Both the position numbers and the translations under genes were made by a program. Shown piece by piece: positions 9,612 to 19,352 of a stretch of DNA of 64,000 nucleotides (position 1 is its first letter; each line of letters opens with the position of its first letter). The notes below the pieces were generated by a model that had not been told where the DNA came from, searched no databases, and saw only the letters and a list, made by a program, of their open reading frames with translations. Location of the stretch: assembly GCF_036711975.1 (NCBI RefSeq), contig NC_091975.1, forward strand, positions 15,068,501 through 15,132,500, written 5' to 3'. This DNA is from Onthophagus taurus (Eukaryota > Arthropoda > Insecta > Coleoptera > Scarabaeidae).

Positions 9612-9720
9612 ATATATCTCGTGCACTGAGGACGGCGTCATCTGCATAGCACGCGATCAACGAAACAGAGCAAGGCCGCTTGATGTCATTCTTCATGTCG
9701 TTACTAAATTTCATCATGCA
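9612..9720 (-). pseudogene. Reverse transcriptase relic (YADD box)
   Basis: The minus strand encodes ACYADDAVLSA preceded by CSVSLI, the catalytic box typical of non-LTR retrotransposon reverse transcriptases. Only about 35 codons are recognisable, with no flanking domains. It is a fossil within the cluster spacer. Confidence 0.4.
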
Positions 9721-9738
9721 TCATTTGTGTAGGCGTTT

Positions 9739-10043
9739 TTATTGTGATGGAACAACTAAAAATTAAATTGAATTAATTATGTTTGATATTCATATGTGTA
9801 AATTACTTACATGTCGCATAATAAAATTCGCCCCAGGTGGCTATAATTATAGATCCACCTGGGGCATCTGTGATAGTTATGATGTGACCGGCATCCGTGT
9901 TCAGGATGTCGTCCATCGCGTCTTTCTCCACTAATACTATAACCCTCTGTAAATTTAAAAGAATGATGTATTATTAGTGGCTGCAATTCGAAAAGAATAA
10001 AAATCGTTAAAATATTACTTACATCATCTAACTGCATTAACAT
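9739..10043 (-). CDS. Three-exon mini-gene, 57-aa product
   Basis: Exon 1 is 10043-10023 (MLMQLDD), exon 2 9946-9811, exon 3 9755-9739. Both introns have gtaagt donors and AG acceptors (ttacag, ttttag). Lengths of 21, 136 and 17 nt give exactly 58 codons. The product contains VIVLVEKDAMDDILNTDAG and ends ...ATFVPSQ. The function is unknown. A TATA-like ctttatattttc lies just upstream. The gene sits in the unique spacer between the inverted arms, so there is only one copy. A comparable mini-gene with a tiny first exon lies in the outer Polinton at 40310-40625. Confidence 0.5.
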
Positions 10044-10158
10044 GCATACCGAAAATATAAAGTCGACACTGATTTCTTACACTGATTTCGAATGGTTAAG
10101 ATGTAATTGTCATGGATTGAATTGGAATACCTACCCGGCTCGCTAAACATATTACCGA

Positions 10159-10850
10159 TCAAGAAATTTTTTTTTTATGAGTTACAAGATCAATGTATGA
10201 GATATTGCTATTGCTATTTTTTAAAAAAATTTTCATTTTACATTGTTCGTCCTCATCTACCACTATTTTGTTACAACAAGCTTGAAAGTCATCATCATCA
10301 TCTGGAAACGTGACTTTTCTCTTTTTAGTACTGTCTTGCTCTTCTTCTTCTTCTTTTTCTCGATCATCATCATCATCATCATCAACATCATTCAAATTGA
10401 TTGCAACCATTCCTTTTTGTGATGTTGTTGACGATGATGATAATGATGGTGGTGGTTGTCTCTTGAGATTTTTTCGATGACTTTCAATTTGGGGGAATTG
10501 CTCATCCCCATCAACACTTAAATCAAAAACATATTTATGCATCACCGATGCCAACATCTGTACTTCCGTTTCATTTTCAACTCCCAGCCTCATATATTGC
10601 ACTGGGAGGTTTCCGAACTTCCTCTTCAGCGTCTCATTTTTTGGGGTATACAATAGTGCAATGATCACGCAATTCCCCCTCGTTGTAACGCTTTTTAAAC
10701 CATACCTAATTCAGAATTATTAATAAAGAGAAAAAAAGAAAAAGAAACTTACCGGGAGAACAGGTGTTTGCACACTACATGTAATGTCTTTATTGGCACA
10801 TTCATCATGTCAGTACTGCTAACCAGTAAAGTGCATAGTGGTGTAGACAT
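10159..10850 (-). CDS. Two-exon gene, acidic 214-aa protein of unknown function
   Basis: Exon 1 is 10850-10753 (starts MSTPLCTLLVSSTDMMNV), followed by a 47-bp intron with gtaagt donor and ttag acceptor. Exon 2 is 10705-10159. The total of 645 nt is an exact number of codons. The first 120 residues form a compact, probably folded domain (CVIIALLYTPKNETLKRKFG). Next comes a basic/serine linker, then DDDDDDD and EEEEE runs and a KKRKV nuclear-localisation-like stretch. A TATA box (tataaatg, near 10912 on the minus strand) lies about 60 bases upstream. It is divergent from the 90-aa gene at 10948, with 97 bp between. I do not recognise the family. The acidic tail and KKRKV suggest a nuclear role, which is inference. 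Confidence 0.6.
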
Positions 10851-10947
10851 TTTTTTCTTTTGTTGTAGATTGAGCTAAGTGCAGGTATGCTAAATCGAAC
10901 CGATTGAGAGACATTTATACGTTGAATGATTTGCTAATTAAGCATAA

Positions 10948-11220
10948 ATGTATATATTAGAGAATTGCCAATTTATTATGTTAAAAAATGCTGATTATCA
11001 TGCCTTTGTACGATTACCGTATCAAGTATTATGGCTTAATAATAAAATTCAAAGACATTTCGAATGGTTAAGATGTGATTGTCATGGATTGAATTGGAAT
11101 CGTGATCTGGATAGCGAACACAACTTTCGGCTTATCGAAGCTGATGAAATAAATAATTATGTTATTAAACTTTTAATTTTTCCGATCAAATCCGATCTTT
11201 ATGTTGCTAGTCTAATATAA
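10948..11220 (+). CDS. Small protein with HGLNW motif (90 aa), right-arm copy 1
   Basis: This is the same protein as at 7951-7679 for its first 78 residues (MYILENCQFIMLKNADYH ... CHGLNWNRDLD). It then ends FPIKSDLYVASLI because of a deletion relative to the left arm. It is divergent from the 214-aa gene, sharing 97 bp upstream that contains TATA-like boxes. A short block similar to a conserved Polinton protein is the only hint of origin. It is identical to the copy at 12865. Confidence 0.45.
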   Translation: MYILENCQFIMLKNADYHAFVRLPYQVLWLNNKIQRHFEWLRCDCHGLNWNRDLDSEHNFRLIEADEINNYVIKLLIFPIKSDLYVASLI

Positions 11221-11321
11221 AAAGAGGAGAAATATTTTTCCTCTCTCTTACGTAAAAATTAAGTATAAATACGATGTGGTCATTTTCATCTATCATTGTT
11301 AAAGTAAATTAAAGAGAAATA

Positions 11322-11412
11322 ATGGATCGTGAGTATTTACTACATGTTAGAGAAAATTCGGATGGTACAGTGACCATCCGAAAATATAAATTCGAAGTGG
11401 AAGTGGTTGTAG
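11322..11412 (+). pseudogene. Exon 1 of the serine-rich gene, right-arm copy 1
   Basis: The 91-nt exon 1 is intact, followed by gtaagt and 28 intron bases up to transposon copy B at 11441. The upstream TATA box gtataaatacg is at about 11260-11270. The downstream exons are absent. Confidence 0.55.
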
Positions 11413-11440
11413 GTAAGTTTTGCAAAATATATCATCTATA

Positions 11441-12393
11441 CCGATTGGTAACTTTAATTTTAGGAGATACACCCAACACGGACGTACGTATAAGTATACT
11501 TCTGTGTGTGCATATGCGCGCGGAGTATGTTTGTGGGAGGGGAATCGCAAGAGTAGGGGATCGGAGAGCAATCAGTCGTTTGACATCGTTCAATGATAAG
11601 AAATGTTATAAAAATAATAACTAATATAATAAATGAAATTCAAATAAGACAAAGCAAATTCTTAATTCTAAAAATAAAAACAATTCGTAAGTAACTGAAA
11701 TAAACTTTGTAAAATAACAAATAAAACAAAAAACTATAAAAATAAAATATTTTTTATATTAGGTGTTCAAATAAACCACCATTCTGTGCTAAACAATAGC
11801 CCAATCTATCGTAAAAAGTTCGCCTTACATTCGCTAGTATATCGGGACTAATATCCTGTATACAATTGCGAATTTTTGTTTGTAAGTCATCCAGATTGGT
11901 TGTCCTTTCTTCATCAAAACCATAAATTTTCGATTTTAAATATCCCCATAGAAAAAAATCATTGGGGGCTAAATCTGGTGATCTAGGCGGCCAAGTTAAC
12001 GTTCCGCAAATAGATATTACACGATTTGGAAATTGTGCGTTAAGATACTCTTTAACTTGTCGGCTGTTGTGAGCCGGGCAACCATCTTGTTGGAACCAGA
12101 TACTTCCAAATTGAACATTGTCTAATTGTTGAAGCGATGAGATTACGTCATTTTGCAAAATGTTTAAATACTTATGACCATTTAAATTTCCTTCTATGAA
12201 AAAAGGACCGATAATATGGTCACCTACTAAGCCAGCCCAAACATTTAATTTTTGGGGATATTGTGTACGAACCGCATAAATTTTGTGTTCATTGTCACGA
12301 CTCCAATATCGAGCAACGCTGGGATTATGCCGACCATGCAAAGGAAATGTAGATTCATCGGTAAATAAAATGTTTTTTATAAAATCAACATTT
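11441..12393 (-). mobile_element. DD41D transposon copy B (truncated by tandem duplication)
   Basis: The terminal repeat starts ccgattggtaactttaat at 11441. The transposase C-terminal half is read on the minus strand from 12341 to 11754, including D246 and D288. The element is cut at 12393, within the codons following KNILFTDEST, by the duplication join. The first aspartate region is at the edge, while the helix-turn-helix half and the other terminal repeat are missing. It is not mobile. Confidence 0.9.
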
Positions 12394-12767
12394 CAGACTT
12401 TCAATTTGGGGGAATTGCTCATCCCCATCAACACTTAAATCAAAAACATATTTATGCATCACCGATGCCAACATCTGTACTTCCGTTTCATTTTCAACTC
12501 CCAGCCTCATATATTGCACTGGGAGGTTTCCGAACTTCCTCTTCAGCGTCTCATTTTTTGGGGTATACAATAGTGCAATGATCACGCAATTCCCCCTCGT
12601 TGTAACGCTTTTTAAACCATACCTAATTCAGAATTATTAATAAAGAGAAAAAAAGAAAAAGAAACTTACCGGGAGAACAGGTGTTTGCACACTACATGTA
12701 ATGTCTTTATTGGCACATTCATCATGTCAGTACTGCTAACCAGTAAAGTGCATAGTGGTGTAGACAT
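12394..12767 (-). pseudogene. Truncated copy of the 214-aa gene
   Basis: Exon 1 (12767-12670), the intron and the first part of exon 2 are identical to 10850-10478. At 12394 the frame runs into transposase sequence and soon stops. The acidic tail is lost. Confidence 0.6.
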
Positions 12768-12864
12768 TTTTTTCTTTTGTTGTAGATTGAGCTAAGTGCA
12801 GGTATGTTAAATCGAACCGATTGAGAGACATTTATACGTTGAATGATTTGCCAATTAAGCATAA

Positions 12865-13137
12865 ATGTATATATTAGAGAATTGCCAATTTATTATGTTA
12901 AAAAATGCTGATTATCATGCCTTTGTACGATTACCGTATCAAGTATTATGGCTTAATAATAAAATTCAAAGACATTTCGAATGGTTAAGATGTGATTGTC
13001 ATGGATTGAATTGGAATCGTGATCTGGATAGCGAACACAACTTTCGGCTTATCGAAGCTGATGAAATAAATAATTATGTTATTAAACTTTTAATTTTTCC
13101 GATCAAATCCGATCTTTATGTTGCTAGTCTAATATAA
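12865..13137 (+). CDS. Small protein with HGLNW motif (90 aa), right-arm copy 2
   Basis: This is an exact protein-level duplicate of the gene at 10948-11220, carried in tandem unit 2, with the same upstream region and the same altered C-terminus. Confidence 0.45.
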   Translation: MYILENCQFIMLKNADYHAFVRLPYQVLWLNNKIQRHFEWLRCDCHGLNWNRDLDSEHNFRLIEADEINNYVIKLLIFPIKSDLYVASLI

Positions 13138-13238
13138 AAAGAGGAGAAATATTTTTCCTCTCTCTTACGTAAAAATTAAGTATAAATACGATGTGGTCAT
13201 TTTCATCTATCATTGTTAAAGTAAATTAAAGAGAAATA

Positions 13239-13329
13239 ATGGATCGTGAGTATTTACTACATGTTAGAGAAAATTCGGATGGTACAGTGACCATCCGAAA
13301 ATATAAATTCGAAGTGGAAGTGGTTGTAG
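13239..13329 (+). pseudogene. Exon 1 of the serine-rich gene, right-arm copy 2
   Basis: The exon and donor are identical to 11322-11412. Intron 1 is interrupted by transposon copy C at 13358. Beyond the transposon only 15 bases of BEL LTR follow, and the downstream exons are absent. Confidence 0.55.
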
Positions 13330-13357
13330 GTAAGTTTTGCAAAATATATCATCTATA

Positions 13358-14936
13358 CCGATTGGTAACTTTAATTTTAGGAGATACACCCAACACGGAC
13401 GTACGTATAAGTATACTTCTGTGTGTGCATATGCGGGCGGAGTATGTTTGTGGGAGGGGAATCGCAAGAGTAGGGGATCGGAGAGCAATCAGTCGTTTGA
13501 CATCGTTCAATGATAAGAAATATTATAAAAATAATAACTAATATAATAAATGAAATTCAAATAAGACAAAGCAAATTCTTAATTCTAAAAATAAAAACAA
13601 TTCGTAAGTAACTGAAATAAACTTTGTAAAATAACAAATAAAACAAAAAACTATAAAAATAAAATATTTTTTATATTAGGTGTTCAAATAAACCACCATT
13701 CTGTGCTAAACAATAGCCCAATCTATCGTAAAAAGTTCGCCTTACATTCGCTAGTATATCGGGACTAATATCCTGTATACAATTGCGAATTTTTGTTTGT
13801 AAGTCATCCAGATTGGTTGTCCTTTCTTCATCAAAACCATAAATTTTCGATTTTAAATATCCCCATAGAAAAAAATCATTGGGGGCTAAATCTGGTGATC
13901 TAGGCGGCCAAGTTAACGTTCCGCAAATAGATATTACACGATTTGGAAATTGTGCGTTAAGATACTCTTTAACTTGTCGGCTGTTGTGAGCCGGGCAACC
14001 ATCTTGTTGGAACCAGATACTTCCAAATTGAACATTGTCTAATTGTTGAAGCGATGAGATTACGTCATTTTGCAAAATGTTTAAATACTTATGACCATTT
14101 AAATTTCCTTCTATGAAAAAAGGACCGATAATATGGTCACCTACTAAGCCAGCCCAAACATTTAATTTTTGGGGATATTGTGTACGAGCCGCATAAATTT
14201 TGTGTTCATTGTCACGACTCCAATATCGAGCAACGCTGGGATTATGCCGACCATGCAAAGGAAATGTAGATTCATCGGTAAATAAAATGTTTTTTATAAA
14301 ATCAACATTTCCGTTGGCCATTTCCATCATAGTAAAGCAAAATTCCGCCCTTGTAATATTATCGTTCTCGCATAGTTCCTGACTTTTTTGTACCTTGTAC
14401 GACCTGTATCCGTGTTTCTTTAATGTTTTTAGGACGGCAACATGGCTGATAGCAAATGTCTCCGCAACTTGTCTGCTTGACTGATTTTTATTGCGTTCAA
14501 CATCAGCACATATCATCGTATCACGTAACTCATCTCTTTTACCCCTTCGTAATTTGTGTTTCTGTGGAGACACACATCCATGTCGCTCAAAGTTTTTAAT
14601 AATATTTGAAATTGTTCCGCGACTAGGAATTGATCTGTTTTCATAGGCCACAGGAAACAAATTAATTATTTGGGCTACAGAATTGCCACCATAAAACCAT
14701 TTTATAATCTGTACCTTTTCCGCTACAGTAAACAACATCTTAGTTTTTTTTTGCTAGGGTTAACTGCAAAGCGATGCGACCAACTTCGCCTCTCAACAAT
14801 CTATGAACGATTCAATTTGTGCATTACCCCTACGCTTGTTTATCCCCCACTTAACGACACCGAATATACACACACACGTATACTTATACGTACGTCCGTG
14901 TTGGGTGTATCTCCTAAAATTAAAGTTACCAATCGG
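13358..14936 (-). mobile_element. DD41D transposon copy C (complete)
   Basis: This 1579-bp element is the same length as copy A, with matching 60-base terminal repeats and TA on both sides. Its left flank is the serine-rich gene intron. Its right flank, acaaacaaacttc at 14937-14951, is the start of the BEL LTR block that also borders copies A and D. The match then breaks off. Confidence 0.9.
13671..14738 (-). CDS. DD41D transposase, second intact copy (355 aa)
   Basis: This intact frame is nearly identical to 4639-5706 (for example LFPVAYENRS in place of LLPVAYENRS). The catalytic residues D155, D246 and D288 are all present. With both ends intact it could in principle still act on any copy in the genome. 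Confidence 0.9.
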   Translation of the reverse strand: MLFTVAEKVQIIKWFYGGNSVAQIINLFPVAYENRSIPSRGTISNIIKNFERHGCVSPQKHKLRRGKRDELRDTMICADVERNKNQSSRQVAETFAISHVAVLKTLKKHGYRSYKVQKSQELCENDNITRAEFCFTMMEMANGNVDFIKNILFTDESTFPLHGRHNPSVARYWSRDNEHKIYAARTQYPQKLNVWAGLVGDHIIGPFFIEGNLNGHKYLNILQNDVISSLQQLDNVQFGSIWFQQDGCPAHNSRQVKEYLNAQFPNRVISICGTLTWPPRSPDLAPNDFFLWGYLKSKIYGFDEERTTNLDDLQTKIRNCIQDISPDILANVRRTFYDRLGYCLAQNGGLFEHLI

Positions 14937-14951
14937 TATAACAAACAAACT

Positions 14952-15440
14952 TCTAATATAATATAAGGTAATATGAGCAACTAACAAGTGAAATGGGGAG
15001 AACTGTGTGAAGAACTACTGCAATAATACAAAAATTTGGTGATAATTCAATATAATAAACCAGTTAAGAAAAAATAAAATAATACATTCAAAGTTATAAT
15101 AAATTTATGTGACTACTTTTGAGATACAATATCTCGTAGAAAGAGAGAAATTAAATCAAACGTTGATTAATATTTAATTTACAATCACATGAAGGTTATG
15201 AACATGTTTAAAAAATGCCTTACCTCTATTCTCGCAAAAAAGAAAATGATATTAATAAAATTGATATTGAGAATGAATGATAATTAACACTGAACGTAAG
15301 ACATAGATATCTTTGACTTCAATCAGGGACTCTATTGGTCCACAAAACCAACCAAAATCTTGCGAGTCAAGATCACAAATAAAATGAAATAAGCTCAAAA
15401 ATTACTTGATTTAGTTTAGCAAGTACAGAGACTTGCGTGT
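14952..15440. other. AT-rich gap without a gene
   Basis: After the 15-base BEL LTR stub the sequence is unrelated and AT-rich, with no credible open frame, repeat or RNA gene. Confidence 0.4.
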
Positions 15441-17080
15441 TTGTATGTTACAGGTGCGCTGCGGACTACCCCCACTGCAGCCATGGAAAACATGCTGAAC
15501 CTAACGCCACTTCATTTGTTCATCCAAGAGGTGGCATTGGTGACCATGATTCGACTGCGAGCAGCAGGAATTCTAATGGGCGAGAGAAATAGTAAAAATA
15601 CCAATCTCTGGAATGAAATGGTGGACTACTCATCAATTCTGGATTGTGTAGCGGACTCCACACCCCTACAACACAGTTTTACGAAGAAATATCTCACACA
15701 CCCAAGTTCCACAGAAATAGAGTTAAAAAACAGCCTTAAAATCTGCACTGATGGTTCACAGAGACGGGAAGGAGCTGGAGCCGGAGTCTTACGTCGTACG
15801 ATCTCCGATTCCACGTATCTGAACCTCTAGGTAAAAGTACCACCGTCATACAGGCGGAGTTAATCGCCATACAACTTGCCACTGACGTAATTGTCAGATC
15901 CAACTTTGTAGGTAAGAATTTATACTGACAGTAGACAAGGTATTTTGGCCCTGAGTAGAATAACAATAACCTCAGGACTTGTTATGGGTTGTCATCTGAC
16001 ATTGGAGAAGGCCGCAGTGCATAACTGCGTTATACTTCAATGGATAAAAGGACACTCGACTTGTTCAGGTAACAAGCACGCTGATAGACTTGCCAAAAGG
16101 GCTGCCAAGCGAGCGTCATGTTCGCCTGAACCGATAATCGCTCTGTCCTTATCAACTCAGATTGAGATAATTAAAGATTTTACTCACAAAAAGTGTATGA
16201 ACTGGTAGGATAGAGTTAAGGGCTGCCATCTGTCTAAGGAAGTATTACATTGTTATGGATCAAACAATTGTGGAAAGTGTTTCTCTTGTTTTCTAGTTTA
16301 AATATTTTCTCGGATTTTGGTGTATTAGTGCACTTCATAAGTTTGTCTCACATTTCAAATTTCAAATTTTCTATTTTATTCCCCCTCTTAGCGCCACCTA
16401 GTGGTTGTTTTTTGGTATATTTGGTGTCTTGTCGGGACGACGGTTGGTCACCCTTGTTCTTTCCAGTTTTTTGTGGTATTAAAAACTTGCGTGACTTATT
16501 GTGTCTTAACGTTTAACGTAGAATTTTTAATATTATTAAAATTAATATTATTATTATTTTATATCTTAATAGTATCATAATTAACCTTTTAAAAAGTTTT
16601 TAGTATTACTTGATCTCTAATTTGTCACTTTGCGTGAATTTGGAGAGGTTTAGTTGTTAAAAAAGATGTCTAGCGTTCAATTTTTGCGACCTCATGTCTA
16701 ACTTTGGTTCAGTTCCATGTGCAATCCACTTTTGTAAGTAGTTAAGATGCATTTTGTACGCTCTATTAACTGTAAAGGGACTCGTCGCGGGTCACTGTAA
16801 GGTAAACAAGCATCTTTATAACCTTAAGCTTGCTGTTAGTCCTCTCTGTCGCCTCTGTAAAGAGAGCGAGGAGACGGTCCGACACATCTTGTGTGAATGC
16901 CCCGCTCTATAAGACCTCAGAGTGAGAGACTTCGGAGAGGAATGGCCGACCACAGATGGCATCAGGAACACACCTCTGAGCTGTATCCGGTTGATGTAGC
17001 CAGAGAGAGTGCAGGAGGATGTACAGCTCTGTTCAGATTTAATGCGAATCGTCCGCTGTTAGCTCCGACATGACGCTGGT
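15441..17080 (+). pseudogene. Non-LTR retrotransposon remnant: RNase H and C-terminal region
   Basis: Protein fragments in order are: VTGALRTTPTAAMENMLNL (post-RT region), KICTDGSQRREGAGAGV, AELIAIQLA, YTDSRQGILALS and WIKGHSTCSGNKHADRLAKRA, which are the RNase H motifs with D, E, D and the final D. Near 16790-16905 follows a zinc-binding tail (CRLCKESEETVRHILCECPAL). This order is typical of I/Jockey/R1-type elements with an RNase H domain. Stops at 15828, 16206 and elsewhere, plus about 450 bases of unrelated DNA between 16290 and 16740, make it a fossil. The start is missing. Confidence 0.75.
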
Positions 17081-17469
17081 ACTGGAAGAAGACGGAGACA
17101 TCTTTTGTTTCTATTCAATTTGATTTCTGAGACTAAAGGAAGTTACCCTCTTCCTTAACCCAGGTAAAACCGTCCCAGTTTGAAGTGGGCCGAAGAATGG
17201 ATCACCCTTTTTTTAAATGTGTTAATTTTATTTTATTTTAAATCTTTTTTGATATTTTTAAGAACGACAAATACACGATTTTTTATATGTTCATCTAATA
17301 AATAATTTTAGAGTATTTCTATAAATAAAACGTCAGATAAAAATCTCAGTAATATAATTAATATAATATAAAACTTATAAATAAAGCTTTATGAAACTCT
17401 CCTTCAAATTTTAACTAGAATTCTTCAATATCAAAATTAAGTGCATTCAAATTTGTCCGTTTTCTTAAA

Positions 17470-17695
17470 TACAACATGCCTCGTGTTGCTGGTCAACGAG
17501 AGTCAGGTTTGACTACGAGGCGAGCAACCTTGTATCCAGAAGGGATCATCACGATTGTCCAAGACAATTCACCCGTGCATTCTTCAAGAATTGTTCATGA
17601 TTGGTTTGACGATCATAATGAGGTTAGGCGAATACCCTGAGCAGCGCGGTCACCTGATCTTAACCCAATCGAAAATCTATGGGCGCCAGATTGCA
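17470..17695 (+). pseudogene. Tc1-like transposase fragment
   Basis: The plus strand encodes IVQDNSPVHSSRIVHDWF and, after a stop codon, ARSPDLNPIENLWAP. These are the second and third catalytic segments of Tc1-type transposases (D ... E in the NPIENLW box). Only about 75 codons remain. It is unrelated to the DD41D family. Confidence 0.7.
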
Positions 17696-17696
17696 A

Positions 17697-19110
17697 TGTT
17701 GCATAGAGAATAATGGGTATTAGACAAAATAAAAATATAACTTTATACTCAATCACAAGATGAACTTGTAACACGCCCCCTCTACCTGAAAGAAGTTTAC
17801 CCGTAAACTTAAAAACTGAAAACCCAAACGTATCCAACCCAACAGTTGAAAAAAAAACAACACAAATTCAGACACCAACTATTTGATCCACCTCAGCCCT
17901 TAGCCATCAAGTCTTCGGCAAATCGGCCGGAAGGGAAAAGAAATAATAATAAAACAAAATAACAAACAATAGATAATAGTCATCAACACAGGTACCATCA
18001 ACGTGCAAGCAATGATTACCTCAACCTCTGAGATCAGTAATCCAAAAATAAAAAAAAAATAAAACTGGGGTAATAGAAAGGAATAGGGTTACCGGAAGTG
18101 CTATCCGGATTTATGCCATAGCTTACGTATACGCGACCGGGATAGCGAAGAGTTACCGTAGACAGTAGAAAAGGAAAACAACACTACGGCTTACACAGAT
18201 ATAGGCAAGCAACACCCGACGCAGTCAGATACGTATTTCAAACTAAAATCTTTAACACACAGATATTCTCGTGAGGCAAGGATAACGCAGGATAACAAAA
18301 CAAGGTGTAATACTAAAGATTAGGGAAAACAAGCAGAAAGGATTAGAAATACAAAGATAGGTACGTTAGTGCTGAACCCACGACAAAACGATACCCTAAA
18401 GATAAATTCGACTCGACGCATGACTGGCGTCTATCGCTCTTACAATTCCACTATAAAAACCAACCCACAAACAAAAAAAATATATCAATTCGAACGCAAA
18501 ACAAAAATCCCTTCAGTATATCGCTAACGGCCTCGAAAATATGACAGCTGTTACTATCATAAAACAGAACAACAATGGCTAAACGCCCACGGTAATTTTT
18601 TTTTGTGGTACTGGCTCAGAAAAATAAGATTAAGCAATGAAGTTAAACTAAGGGATGTACCACACCAACAGGGAAATAGTCAGACCAATACTATCCATAA
18701 CATCTATGGAATAGCACGAAAGAAAAGAAAAACAACCAAAGATGTAAGATGGTAAGGTATTAAACCGAAAATCATTAATGCAGAGGAAGGCAGCGATATT
18801 ATGAAGCCCTCAGTCGCAGGGCTAGATAAGGAAAAATGAAAAAAACATGGGAACTCAATATTAACACCGCCAACACTGACACGAGCAAAGGAATAAAAAA
18901 GAAAAAATCAATGTTTACGACGCTTGCTATGTTTGTGGTAACCGAACGAAATACGGCGATTAGAAAGATGAACATCAGAGTCAACATCGGATACATCACT
19001 ACTTCCAGATGAGTGTAGATCATTCAGGGAATTATTATCGGGCTTCAGATCTTTAGCATGATACGTTCCTAGAGATTTACCACTGGGGTCATACTCACTT
19101 ATTAAATTTA
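17697..19110 (-). mobile_element. LTR retrotransposon 3' end (probably Ty3/Gypsy)
   Basis: On the minus strand near 19090-18910 the frame reads EYDPSGKSLGTYHAKDLKP, then a serine/aspartate-rich tail and a stop. This resembles the C-terminal tail after integrase in insect Gypsy-like pol proteins. The following non-coding 1.2 kb, with no open frame, would be the 3' LTR and may start at about 17697. The opposite end and the rest of pol are missing, and the assignment rests on this one block. Confidence 0.4.
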
Positions 19111-19352
19111 AAGAAAATTTTTACATAAAACGATATATGCAAGTATATGTATGAACACTGTTAAGATTTATTTCAAAGTTGGCAGTTTGAGTTGCATATA
19201 GCATACAATTTTATTTTTAATTTTGGTTAAGTCGAAAACAACTTTTTGTCTTCCCAAAAAGGTATATAAGACCCCCCGTCTTTCGATATTAAGACATGTC
19301 GTACCAGTCATATATATTGTATAACACACACGTCGTACCAGTCATATATATA

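Larger units (their letters stand above)
10080..11440 (+). repeat. Right arm of an inverted duplication (partner 6020-8965)
   Basis: From about 10080 to 11440 the sequence is the reverse complement of 8965-6020. The match is interrupted by a 130-bp block present only at left (8699-8830) and by about 1.45 kb (6272-7715) missing at right. Beyond each arm lies the same transposon and then BEL LTR. The spacer is roughly 8966-10079. Identity is high enough that most codons are unchanged. Confidence 0.85.
10477..14310 (+). repeat. Exact 1917-bp tandem duplication
   Basis: Unit 1 (about 10477-12393) is repeated as unit 2 (12394-14310) with few changes. Each carries the front of the 214-aa gene, the 90-aa gene, exon 1 of the serine-rich gene and the last part of a transposon. 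The junction at 12393/12394 joins the middle of the transposase to the middle of the 214-aa gene, and 12393 corresponds exactly to 14310. Two to three bases of microhomology (ga) lie at the join. Confidence 0.9.
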
